Positions 7,635 through 17,321 of a DNA stretch of 64,000 nt are shown piece after piece. The position numbers were made by a program, and so were the translations under genes. Source of the stretch: Streptomyces sp. NBC_01275 (GTDB lineage: Bacteria; Actinomycetota; Actinomycetes; Streptomycetales; Streptomycetaceae); NCBI RefSeq assembly GCF_026340655.1, contig NZ_JAPEOZ010000001.1, positions 5,146,001 through 5,210,000 of the forward strand, written 5' to 3'. The first letter of the stretch is position 1. Every line of letters begins with the position of its first letter. The notes under the pieces are model-generated. The model worked only from the letters and a program-made list of their open reading frames with translations. It made no database searches and was not told the DNA's origin.

Positions 7635-9178
7635 TGCTGCTGCGCCCCTTCCTGTACGCCGGCGGGGGTGCCGTCGGGGCCGAGCTGACGGGGGGCGACG
7701 GCGGGCGGGGCGCCCTCGTCGGCGGATCGGGCGGGTCCCTCCGCGGGTCCCTCGGCGAGCACCCAGGTGTCCTTGGAGCCGCCGCCCTGGCTGGAGTTGA
7801 CGATCAGGTTGCCCTCCTGGAGGGCGACCCGGGTGAGGCCGCCGGGCAGCACCCAGACGTCGTTGCCGTCGTTGACGGCGAACGGCCGCAGGTCGATGTG
7901 GCGGGGCGCCATGCGCTCGCCCGCCAGGGTGGGGGAGGTGGACAGGGCGACGGGCCGTTGGGCGATGAAGCCGCGCGGATCGGCGGCGACCGCCCTGCGC
8001 GTTCTCTCCAGGGTCTTGGCGTCGGCTTTCGGCCCGATGACGATGCCCTGCCCGCCGGCGCCGTCGACCGGCTTGACGACCAGCCGGTCGATCTGGTCGA
8101 GGACGGCCTCCAACTGGCCCGGCTCGTCCGGCCGGAACGACTCGACGTTGGGGAGAATCGGTTCCTCGGAGAGGTAGTAGCGGATGAGGTCCGGGACGTA
8201 GGTGTAGAGGAGTTTGTCGTCGGCGACGCCGTTGCCGACGGCGTTGGCGAGGGTGACGTTTCCGGCCACGGCGGCGCTCATGATGCCGGGGCAGCCGATC
8301 ACCGAGTCGGGCCGGAAGTGCAGCGGATCCAGGAAGTCGTCGTCGAGCCGCCGGTAGACCACGTGCACCGGCACCTCCCCCCGGGTGGTGCGCATCCACA
8401 CCCGGTTCCCGCGGCAGACCAGGTCGTGCCCCTCGACCAGCTGCACGCCCATCAGCCGGGCCAGCAGCGCGTGCTCGAAGTAGGCCGCGTTGCTGGGCCC
8501 GGGGGTCAGGACGACGACCCGGGGGTCCGCGGTCCGCTCGGGCGCGGCGGCGCGCAGGGCGGCCAGCAGCCGCGCCGGATACCCGTCGACGGGCACGACG
8601 TGCTGCCCGTCGAACAGGGACGGGAAGACCCGGGTCATGGCCCGCCGGTTCTCGATGACGTACGACACCCCGCTGGGCACCCGCACGTTGTCCTCCAGGA
8701 CCCGGAAGTCCCCGGCCTCGTCGCGGACGAGGTCGATGCCGGCGACGTGGATGCGCACCCCGCCGGGCGGCTCCACGCCGTGCGCGGCCCGGTGGAAGTG
8801 CGCGGAGCCGAGCAGCAGCCGCCAGGGCACGACCCCGTCCTCGAAGGCGCGGCAGGGTCCGTAGGCGTCGGCGAGGTAGGCCTCCAGGGCTCTGACCCGC
8901 TGGCTCACGCCCCGTTGTATGAAATCCCATTCGAGGGCGTCGAGGATCCTGGGCACGAGATCCAGTGGCCAGGGACGTTCCTCGCCCGCGAAGGCGTAGG
9001 TCACGCCCCGGTCGGTGAACGCACGGGCCATCTGGTCCGCCCTGAAGCGCAGTTCACCTGGTTCGATCGGTTGCAGCGCCGCCAGCACCGGCTCATAGGC
9101 GGTCCTGACCTCACCCGGCCGTTCGAACATCTCGTCCCACGCGTCGGCCAACGCGTATGCGTCAAATATGTCCGCCAT
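7631..9178 (-). CDS. Circularly permuted type 2 ATP-grasp protein
   Basis: The 515-residue protein belongs to the circularly permuted ATP-grasp family, predicted carboxylate-amine ligases. Visible markers are AYALADAWDEMFERPGEVR at the N-terminus, LEWDFIQRGVSQRVRALEAY, HVAGIDLVRD, GVSYVIENRRAM, the ATP-binding VVKPVDGAGGQGIVIG, and the C-terminal HIDLRPFAVN, WVLPGGLTRVAL and NSSQGGGSKDTWVL. It heads the operon with alpha-E and transglutaminase-like partners; this triad is conserved in many bacteria but its product is not established. The C-terminal 45 residues are low-complexity and probably disordered. ATG 9178 is used; no clear Shine-Dalgarno precedes it. Confidence 0.92.
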   Translation of the reverse strand: MADIFDAYALADAWDEMFERPGEVRTAYEPVLAALQPIEPGELRFRADQMARAFTDRGVTYAFAGEERPWPLDLVPRILDALEWDFIQRGVSQRVRALEAYLADAYGPCRAFEDGVVPWRLLLGSAHFHRAAHGVEPPGGVRIHVAGIDLVRDEAGDFRVLEDNVRVPSGVSYVIENRRAMTRVFPSLFDGQHVVPVDGYPARLLAALRAAAPERTADPRVVVLTPGPSNAAYFEHALLARLMGVQLVEGHDLVCRGNRVWMRTTRGEVPVHVVYRRLDDDFLDPLHFRPDSVIGCPGIMSAAVAGNVTLANAVGNGVADDKLLYTYVPDLIRYYLSEEPILPNVESFRPDEPGQLEAVLDQIDRLVVKPVDGAGGQGIVIGPKADAKTLERTRRAVAADPRGFIAQRPVALSTSPTLAGERMAPRHIDLRPFAVNDGNDVWVLPGGLTRVALQEGNLIVNSSQGGGSKDTWVLAEGPAEGPARSADEGAPPAVAPRQLGPDGTPAGVQEGAQQQ

Positions 9179-9518
9179 GAAAGGACGTTAGAGGCGGGAC
9201 GTAACGCCACGATCACTCGAACATTTCCGCCAGCGCACGCGTGTGCGGAGGAAGGGCTCTGACCGGCCGGGCTCCCCCGTTGCCCGGCCGGGCCTCCTTC
9301 GGGTGGCGCACACCCGGGGAAGCGGAACCAACGATGCACCCGGCGTGCGCCCGCGCACCACCGTCAGCTTGTTGCAGTGCGAGGGGCGGAGGCCGGGAGA
9401 AACCCCTGTATACGGGTTGTTTTCCGCCGCGTTGGCGGGGGGCGCCGTGTTGCGGAGCCGGTCCGCTCCGCGCATAGTTGCGGTCCGGAAGAGGCGTACG
9501 GCGGGAGTGGGATGGGCG
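9179..9518. other. 340-bp divergent intergenic region with a GC-rich hairpin
   Basis: The gap lies between the divergent ATP-grasp gene and the first LuxR-type gene and should hold both promoters. A stem-loop is visible with perfect 10-bp arms CCGGCCGGGC (9263-9272) and GCCCGGCCGG (9282-9291), with outer GAAGG/CCTTC pairing possible at 9251-9255 and 9296-9300. No further gene was recognised. Confidence 0.6.
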
Positions 9519-10631
9519 ATGGCCGGGCACGGGGAGGAGCACCCGCACGGTGCTGACCGACTGTGCGAGGCCGGGGATCGCGTGTATTCCCGGGCCGTAC
9601 GGCGGGGCAGGGTGCCGCGTCCCGACGCCGAACCGGTGCCGTGCCTCCTGGACCTGGCCCTCCTGCATCCGGACCCCGACGACATGGAATGGCTGGTGCC
9701 GACCTCCCCGCAGGAGGTCATGACCCGGCTGCTGCACGGGCTGTACGACGAGGTCAGCGCGAGCCGGCGCAGGATGGGCTCGGCGGTCGCGGCCTTCGAG
9801 TGGTACGCGGGTCTGGGCGGTCCGGCGCAGGGCGCCGGCGCCGGGGAGGGCGCGGCGATCCGGGTGCTGGACGGCGCCTCCCGCATCCAGGCCGCCCTGG
9901 ACGCGGCGACCCAGGCGTGCACGACGGAGGTGCTGACCGTGCAGCCCGGCGGCATCCGGCGTGAGCACGAGCTCTCCGAGGGGCTGCACCGGGCGCTGGA
10001 GCTGCGCGGGCGGGGCGTGCGCATGCGCGACCTCTACAACCATGTGGCCCGGCACGGCCAGGGCCTGCTGAACTACCTGGAGCTGATGGGCGAGGCGGTG
10101 GAGGCCCGCACCCTGGACGAGGTCATCGACCGGCTGATCCTCTTCGACCGCAAGGTCGCCTTCATCCCCGCGAACGCCGACCGCACGATGGCCCTCGAAC
10201 TGCGCCACCCGGCGCTGATCTCCTACCTGGTCACGGTCTTCGAGCGGCTGTGGCGGCTGGCGGTCCCGCTGACCGCGGCCCTGCCCGACACCCGTATCGA
10301 GGGCATCTCGCACCGGGAGCAGTCCATCGCCGCGCTGCTCGCGGAGGGGCACCAGGACGCGGTGATCGCGGAGCGGCTCGGCATCAGCGTGCGCACCTGC
10401 CGGGCGCACATCGCCCGGCTCTCGGAGACCCTGGGCGCGGCGAGCCGTGCCCAGCTCGGGGTGCGCATCGCCCAGGTGGGCCTGGACCGGCCGCCCCGGG
10501 GCGAGGACCGGGACGCGGCTGAGGTCAGCCTTCCGGTTCCAGGCGGTCGTGAGGTTCCCGGCGGGCCTGGTCGTCCCGGTGTTCCCGGAGGTCCTGGTGT
10601 TCCTGGTCAAGGATCCCCGACTGCCCGATGA
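9519..10631 (+). CDS. LuxR-type transcriptional regulator (paralogue 1)
   Basis: The roughly 370-residue protein has an N-terminal helical segment (ADRLCEAGDRVYSRAVRRG, then PCLLDLALLHPDPDD) and a central ligand- or nuclease-like alpha/beta region (TTEVLTVQPGG, then RRGVRMRDLYNH-like, LILFDRKVAFIPANADRTMA, ELRHPALI). A C-terminal LuxR/GerE helix-turn-helix follows (REQSIAALLAEGHQDAVIAE, LGISVRTCRAHIARL). There is no receiver domain. Two minus-strand paralogues follow immediately with the same architecture. The last 35 residues are Gly/Pro-rich and are encoded antisense to the end of the next gene, a 107-bp convergent overlap. ATG 9519 is chosen; in-frame GTG 9507 is an alternative. Confidence 0.82.
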   Translation: MAGHGEEHPHGADRLCEAGDRVYSRAVRRGRVPRPDAEPVPCLLDLALLHPDPDDMEWLVPTSPQEVMTRLLHGLYDEVSASRRRMGSAVAAFEWYAGLGGPAQGAGAGEGAAIRVLDGASRIQAALDAATQACTTEVLTVQPGGIRREHELSEGLHRALELRGRGVRMRDLYNHVARHGQGLLNYLELMGEAVEARTLDEVIDRLILFDRKVAFIPANADRTMALELRHPALISYLVTVFERLWRLAVPLTAALPDTRIEGISHREQSIAALLAEGHQDAVIAERLGISVRTCRAHIARLSETLGAASRAQLGVRIAQVGLDRPPRGEDRDAAEVSLPVPGGREVPGGPGRPGVPGGPGVPGQGSPTAR

Positions 10632-11580
10632 GGTAGCCGAGTTGGGCGCGGCTGTCGCTGCCGAGGGTGGCGGCGAGCTTGGCGATGTGGACGCGGGCGG
10701 TGCGGACGTTCATGCCGAGGCGGGCGGCGATGACGGCGTCGGTGTGGCCCTCGACCAGGAGCGCGGCGATGGCGTGCTGCCGCCGGGTGACGCCGTTGAG
10801 TGAGGGGTGCTGGACGGCCTGGGGGTACATGGGGGTGGCGAGGCGCCAGAGGCGGTCGAAGGTGGTGGCGAAGTAGTCGATCAGCGCGGGGTGGCGCACT
10901 TCGAGGGCCATGGTGCGGTCGGCGTTCGCGGGGATGAAGGCGACCGTCCGGTCGATGACGATCAGGCGCTCGGTGACCTCGTCCAGGCTGCGGGCCTCCG
11001 CGTCGCCCCTCAGCTGCTCGTAGCGGGCCAGGACGGTGGGCGCGTGCCGGGTGGTGTGCTGGTAGAGGGTGCGGATGCGGCCGCCGCGGTCCAGGAAGGC
11101 CTGGTCGCGGACCATGGCCTGGTCGTGGGAGCGGGGCAGTGCGCCGGGGTGTTCGCCGCGGGGCTGGATGGCGAGGATCTCCTCGGCGGCGTCCGCGATG
11201 GCCTCGGTGAGGGCCAGGTTGATCGGGGCGTAGCCGCTGAGCAGGCTGATGGCGGGGGTGTCCGCGACCTGCGTGCCGCGCTCGCGCAGCCGGATGAACG
11301 GGTCGAAGACGTCGACCAGCCGGGCTTCGCGGCGGCGTTCCCCCGCGATGCGGTTCTCCGCCGTCACCAGATGGCGGTGCAGGGCGACGGTGGGCGCGAC
11401 GGGCTCGAGCAGGTCGGGGTCGTCGACGGAGGGGTGCAGCAGGCCGAACTCGAGCAGACAGGGGACGGCGTCGGCGTCCGCCAGGGCCAGCCGGCCCTCG
11501 CTCAGTGCCCGTTCGTACGTCCGTCTGCCCTCGGCGCACAGTTCCTCCACGCCGTGATCCGTGTGCGGGGCCGGGGTCAC
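10525..11580 (-). CDS. LuxR-type transcriptional regulator (paralogue 2)
   Basis: This 351-residue regulator shares the layout of its neighbours: ELCAEGRRTYERALSEGRLA and PCLLEFGLLHPSVDD at the N-terminus, AEEILAIQPRGEHPG and RGGRIRTLYQHTTRHAP in the middle, IVIDRTVAFIPANADRTM, then a LuxR/GerE helix-turn-helix (RRQHAIAALLVEGHTDAVIA, NVRTARVHIAKLAATLG). The C-terminus extends past the usual end with a charged tail (EHQDLREHRDDQARREP) that overlaps paralogue 1 on the other strand. GTG 11580 is preceded by AGGAGAG at a fair distance. It is followed on the same strand by paralogue 3 upstream, about 30 bases away. Targets and signal are unknown. Confidence 0.85.
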   Translation of the reverse strand: MTPAPHTDHGVEELCAEGRRTYERALSEGRLALADADAVPCLLEFGLLHPSVDDPDLLEPVAPTVALHRHLVTAENRIAGERRREARLVDVFDPFIRLRERGTQVADTPAISLLSGYAPINLALTEAIADAAEEILAIQPRGEHPGALPRSHDQAMVRDQAFLDRGGRIRTLYQHTTRHAPTVLARYEQLRGDAEARSLDEVTERLIVIDRTVAFIPANADRTMALEVRHPALIDYFATTFDRLWRLATPMYPQAVQHPSLNGVTRRQHAIAALLVEGHTDAVIAARLGMNVRTARVHIAKLAATLGSDSRAQLGYLIGQSGILDQEHQDLREHRDDQARREPHDRLEPEG

Positions 11581-11610
11581 TCGGAGCTTCTCTCCTGTGT
11601 CGGGGGCCGG

Positions 11611-12621
11611 TCAGTGCTCGCGGTCCAGGATCCCGGACTGGGCGATGAGGTAGCCGAGTTGGGCTCGGCTGCCGCTGCCCAGGGAGGTGGCCAGCTTGGC
11701 GATGTGGGCGCGGCAGGTGCGCACGTTCATGCCCAGGCGGCGGGCGATGGCCTCGTCGACGTGGCCCTCGATGAGCAGCTTGGCGATGGAGTGCTGGATG
11801 TCGGTGATGCCGTCGGCGGCGGTCTCGTAGGGCGTGCCGGCGGTCAGCGGGACGGCGCGGCCCCACATGAACTCGAAGACCTTGATCAGGTAGCCGACGA
11901 GACCGGGGTGGCGCAGTTCGAGGGCGACCTGGCGGTCGTCCCGGATGGGGATGAAGGCCACCGCCTCGTCGCAGATGATGAGGCGCTCGACGAGTTCGTC
12001 GATGGTGCGGTACTCCGCCTTGCCGTCGGCGAACCGGTCCACGTAGGCCAGGCGCGCGGGGCTGTAGCGGGCGGTGTGCTGGTAGAGGGTGCGGATGCGC
12101 ACGCCCCGGTCCACCAGGGTCCGGTCGCGCTCCAGGCCCTCGATGACCCGGTGCTCGGGGTGGCGGGCGCTGGGCTGGACCGTGAGCATCTCGTTCTGGC
12201 ACTGGTCCGTGGCCAGGTCGAGGGCCGCGTTGATGCGGTCGAGGCCCTCCAGCACGGTGATCGAGTGGGTGGGGGCGGCGGGCTGGGCGCTGAGGTCCAT
12301 GAACGGTTCGAAGACCTCGGCGAGTTCGACCGAGGTCCGTCTGCGCTCGGAGATCTCGCGTTCGATCGTATTGAGCCGCTGTGCCAGGGCGACCGACGCG
12401 GGAACGGGACGCAGCCAGTTCGCGTCATCAGGGTCGGGGTGCAGCAAGGCGAACTCCATCAGGCAGGGGACGGCGTCCACCTCGGCGCGGGCGATACGTC
12501 CGGTGCTCAGGGCGTTCGCGTAGAGGCGCTCTCCTTCGGCGCACAGTTCAGTGATGGCGTGGGGATGTGTCTCCTTAGCCCGATTTGTTGTCAAATCTCC
12601 ACCCCCCAGGGTCCTGAACAT
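11611..12621 (-). CDS. LuxR-type transcriptional regulator (paralogue 3)
   Basis: The third paralogue (about 336 residues) again shows ELCAEGERLYANALSTGRIA, PCLMEFALLHPDPDD, NEMLTVQPSARHPEH, RGVRIRTLYQHTARYSP, ICDEAVAFIPIRDDRQ and a LuxR/GerE helix-turn-helix (QHSIAKLLIEGHVDEAIARR, NVRTCRAHIAKLATSLG). Unlike the other two it ends right after the domain (SGILDREH). The start is uncertain: ATG 12621 has no good Shine-Dalgarno, and the family similarity begins about 20 residues later at a segment without ATG or GTG. It lies 87 bases from, and divergent to, the small secreted peptide gene, which it could control. Confidence 0.82.
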   Translation of the reverse strand: MFRTLGGGDLTTNRAKETHPHAITELCAEGERLYANALSTGRIARAEVDAVPCLMEFALLHPDPDDANWLRPVPASVALAQRLNTIEREISERRRTSVELAEVFEPFMDLSAQPAAPTHSITVLEGLDRINAALDLATDQCQNEMLTVQPSARHPEHRVIEGLERDRTLVDRGVRIRTLYQHTARYSPARLAYVDRFADGKAEYRTIDELVERLIICDEAVAFIPIRDDRQVALELRHPGLVGYLIKVFEFMWGRAVPLTAGTPYETAADGITDIQHSIAKLLIEGHVDEAIARRLGMNVRTCRAHIAKLATSLGSGSRAQLGYLIAQSGILDREH

Positions 12622-12708
12622 GCAGGAACATGATGCACTGATTGTGTGGCCATGACGTGCCTGAATGAGCCATCGTCTTATCCGACGGGGGAATGAGGGG
12701 ACCATCAA

Positions 12709-12921
12709 GTGAGGACGAAGCCGACTATGCCAAAGAGAATGCTTCGCTCGGTGCTTGTCGCCGCCTTCTCCACCGTCGTGGCCATCGGAACTCTGGGTGG
12801 CCTCGCCGTGGCGAAGGGTGACGCACGGGCGGACGGTGCGAGTCCGGCCACGGTGGTGGTGGCCGCCGCTCCTGGCGGTGAGGACACGTCGGTTCACACA
12901 GACGACAGCATCTGGTCCTGA
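12709..12921 (+). CDS. Small secreted peptide, unknown function
   Basis: The 70-residue product (64 if ATG 12727 is used) has a clear export signal: basic MPKRMLRS, the hydrophobic core VLVAAFSTVVAIGTLGGLAV, then AKGDARADGAS as a cleavage region. A short mature part ends in SVHTDDSIWS. GTG 12709 is preferred because GAGGGG sits eight bases before it. The stop is followed one base later by the ATG of the Rieske-like gene, so the two are co-expressed. No family was recognised. The peptide lies divergent to a LuxR-type regulator and next to two more, which suggests a regulated or signalling peptide; a precursor of a modified peptide is an alternative. Both are inference. Confidence 0.6.
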   Translation: MRTKPTMPKRMLRSVLVAAFSTVVAIGTLGGLAVAKGDARADGASPATVVVAAAPGGEDTSVHTDDSIWS

Positions 12922-12922
12922 G

Positions 12923-13261
12923 ATGACGACTCCTCCGGACGACCGCTCCTTCCGCCGCGAGATGGCCACCGCCTACCGCTCCGGCTGGCACTTCATCGAC
13001 CTGGTCACCGCCATCCCCCACAGCGGCGACTCGTTGATGGTGACCGTGTTCGGCGAGCCGGTCGTCGTGACGCGGGACGAGGAGGACGACGTACGGGCGT
13101 ATCGGTGTCTGCGACGGCCTCGGGGGGCGCCGCAGCCCGTGAGGTGCGCCATCCGGTACGGAATGATCTTCGTCAACCTCGACCAGCGCGACCACCGACT
13201 GGCGGAGCCGACCGCCTCGGACGCCCCACGAACCATCTCAGCCACCCCCCGCAGTGCCTGA
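12923..13261 (+). CDS. Rieske-oxygenase-like small protein lacking Fe-S ligands
   Basis: The 112-residue protein begins like the N-terminal Rieske domain of ring-hydroxylating oxygenases (FRREMATAYRSGWHFIDLVT, then GDSLMVTVFGEPVVVTRDEE, DVRAYRCLRRPRGAPQ and RYGMIFVNLDQ). The paired Cys-x-His and Cys-x-x-His ligands of the 2Fe-2S cluster are not present: where CRHRG is expected the sequence reads CLRRPRG, and no second ligand pair follows. There is also no catalytic domain. It is therefore either a degenerate fragment or a repurposed cluster-free fold. ATG 12923 lies one base after the peptide gene stop. The last 20 residues look disordered. It is followed by a strong terminator. Confidence 0.6.
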   Translation: MTTPPDDRSFRREMATAYRSGWHFIDLVTAIPHSGDSLMVTVFGEPVVVTRDEEDDVRAYRCLRRPRGAPQPVRCAIRYGMIFVNLDQRDHRLAEPTASDAPRTISATPRSA

Positions 13262-13305
13262 CGCGATTCCCCCGTCGTAACAGATCGCCTCAGGCGCTTC
13301 CCCCC

Positions 13306-13346
13306 GCAGCGGCGTCACCGTGACCTGAACACGGTGACGCCGCTGC
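13306..13346. terminator. 17-bp perfect stem-loop terminator
   Basis: Arms 13306-13322 and 13330-13346 (starting GCAGCGGCGTCACCGTG) are perfectly complementary around a seven-base loop, followed by AGTTTGTGG. It lies 45 bases after the Rieske-like gene and before the convergent PPOX gene, so it may act both ways. Confidence 0.85.
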
Positions 13347-13435
13347 AGTTTGTGGCGACATTTCCGGCTATCGACCTGCCGAGCGGTGGCTGAAAATCGA
13401 TGGAGCGTCGGAGAGCCGCCAGGGGCGGAATCCGG

Positions 13436-13849
13436 TCAGCCCCGCCCCATCGCCCGCGTCAGTTCGATCTCGATCGCCACGCGCGTCGGATTCGGGCCCG
13501 GAGTGCGCCCGTAACGCTCGGCGTACCGGCGCACCGCGTCCGCGACCCGCTCCGGGTCCGTGCGGACGAAGGCGCGACCCTCCAGGGTGGCCCAGCGCCC
13601 CCGGTCCACCTGGCAGACCGCCACCCGGGCCCCGTCCGGGCCCGCCGCCAGGATGTTGCCCACCTTCGTGCTCGCCTTGTCGGCGATGACCCGGGCCAGT
13701 CGCTCCTCGGGGTCGTAGGTCACTCCTACCGGAACGACGTGCGGGCTGCCGTCCGGGCGTGGTGTCGTCAGAGTGCACAGATGCCATTCGCGCCAGAAGG
13801 CGAGGTACGAAGCGTCGGGAGCGCCGGGGTCCTGCTGAGAGGTGGCCAT
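13436..13849 (-). CDS. PPOX-class F420-dependent/flavin-binding oxidoreductase
   Basis: The 137-residue protein fits the pyridoxamine-5'-phosphate-oxidase-like split barrel (YLAFWREWHLCTLTTPRPDG, HVVPVGVTYD, RLARVIADKASTKVGNILA, RVAVCQVDRGRWATLEGRAF, then ERYGRTPGPNPTRVAIEIEL). Actinobacterial members of this size usually bind F420 or FMN and reduce unknown substrates. ATG 13849 is the natural start (MATSQQDPG). The same reading frame stays open far upstream, antisense to clpB, but that is a GC-bias artefact. The gene is divergent from clpB, with the HAIR operator 61 bases upstream of its start, so HspR could also affect it. Confidence 0.82.
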   Translation of the reverse strand: MATSQQDPGAPDASYLAFWREWHLCTLTTPRPDGSPHVVPVGVTYDPEERLARVIADKASTKVGNILAAGPDGARVAVCQVDRGRWATLEGRAFVRTDPERVADAVRRYAERYGRTPGPNPTRVAIEIELTRAMGRG

Positions 13850-13909
13850 GCATCCGGAATCTAGCGGCACGCCGGCCCGCTCCGGCGCCTCTGCGGAACC
13901 TCTCTGAAC

Positions 13910-13930
13910 CTTGAGTGGAATAGACTCAAC
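13910..13930. promoter_or_regulatory. HAIR operator (HspR binding site) upstream of clpB
   Basis: CTTGAGT (13910-13916), seven spacer bases and ACTCAAC (13924-13930) match the HAIR consensus CTTGAGT-N7-ACTCAAG at all but the last base. It lies 73 bases before the clpB GTG start. HspR encoded at 2060-2512 in this window is the expected repressor, so heat shock should derepress clpB together with the dnaK operon. Confidence 0.9.
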
Positions 13931-14002
13931 TTTGTGTACGCTGATTGAGTCAGTGCTCATGGACTGTTGATGGACGGCTGACGCCAGGAGGAGACAGCGA
14001 AC

Positions 14003-16624
<2,622 letters not shown>

Positions 16625-16698
16625 GCACGCCCTGAGCACGCCCTGAGCGGAATTCCGCCAACCGGAGGTGAACCCTGGGGGGCGGGGCTTGCCACCCC

Positions 16699-16717
16699 CC
16701 TCCCCGGATGGGGGAGG
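16699..16717. terminator. Possible short stem-loop between clpB and the YbjN gene
   Basis: CCTCCCC and GGGGAGG can pair as a 7-bp GC stem around a five-base loop about 75 bases after clpB. It could terminate clpB transcription, but it is short and also lies just upstream of the next gene's ribosome-binding site. Confidence 0.4.
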
Positions 16718-16748
16718 ATGGCGGGATCCGTACGAAGGGAAAATCACG

Positions 16749-17318
16749 GTGAGCATCGACCCGTCCTCGATTCCGAACTTCGGGGGCCAGCCCGAGCCGC
16801 AGCCCCAGGGTGGACCGGCGGGCCCCGTCGTCCCGGATCAGGACCTCGTGAAGCAGCTCCTCGACCAGATGGAGCTGAAGTACGTCGTCGACGACGAGGG
16901 TGACCTCGCGGCGCCGTGGGAGGAGTTCCGTACGTACTTCATGTTCCGCGGCGAGGGGGACCAGGCGGTCTACTCGGTGCGGACGTTCTACGACCGGCCC
17001 CACGGGATCGACGACAAGGCACAGCTGCTGGAGTCGATCGACGACTGGAACCGGCGCACCCTGTGGCCCAAGGTCTACACCCACACCCACGACGACGGCA
17101 CCGTCCGCCTCATCGGCGAGGCGCAGCTGCTGATCGGCGCCGGGGTGAACATCGAGCTGTTCGTCTCCTCGACGGTCAGCTGGGTGCGGGCGGCCATCGA
17201 GTTCGACAAGTGGCTCGTGGAGCAGCTCGGCCTGGAGAAGGACGCCGAGGGCGCCGACGACGCGGAGGACAAGCCCGAGGACGGCGCCACCGGCGACGAG
17301 GGCGACGCGCAGGGCTGA
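16749..17318 (+). CDS. YbjN domain-containing protein
   Basis: The 189-residue protein matches the actinobacterial YbjN family, a fold related to type III secretion chaperones with no settled function. The core (about 35-160) contains LVKQLLDQMELKYVVDDEGD, FRTYFMFRGEGDQAVYSVRT, SIDDWNRRTLWPKVYT, RLIGEAQLLIGAGVNIELF and STVSWVRAAIEFDKWLVEQL. Disordered Pro/Gly-rich and acidic tails flank it. GTG 16749 is chosen because GAAGGGA lies eight bases upstream; the longer in-frame extension to 16668 is low-complexity. It follows clpB on the same strand and ends three bases from the convergent mannosyltransferase gene. Confidence 0.85.
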   Translation: MSIDPSSIPNFGGQPEPQPQGGPAGPVVPDQDLVKQLLDQMELKYVVDDEGDLAAPWEEFRTYFMFRGEGDQAVYSVRTFYDRPHGIDDKAQLLESIDDWNRRTLWPKVYTHTHDDGTVRLIGEAQLLIGAGVNIELFVSSTVSWVRAAIEFDKWLVEQLGLEKDAEGADDAEDKPEDGATGDEGDAQG

Positions 17319-17321
17319 CGC

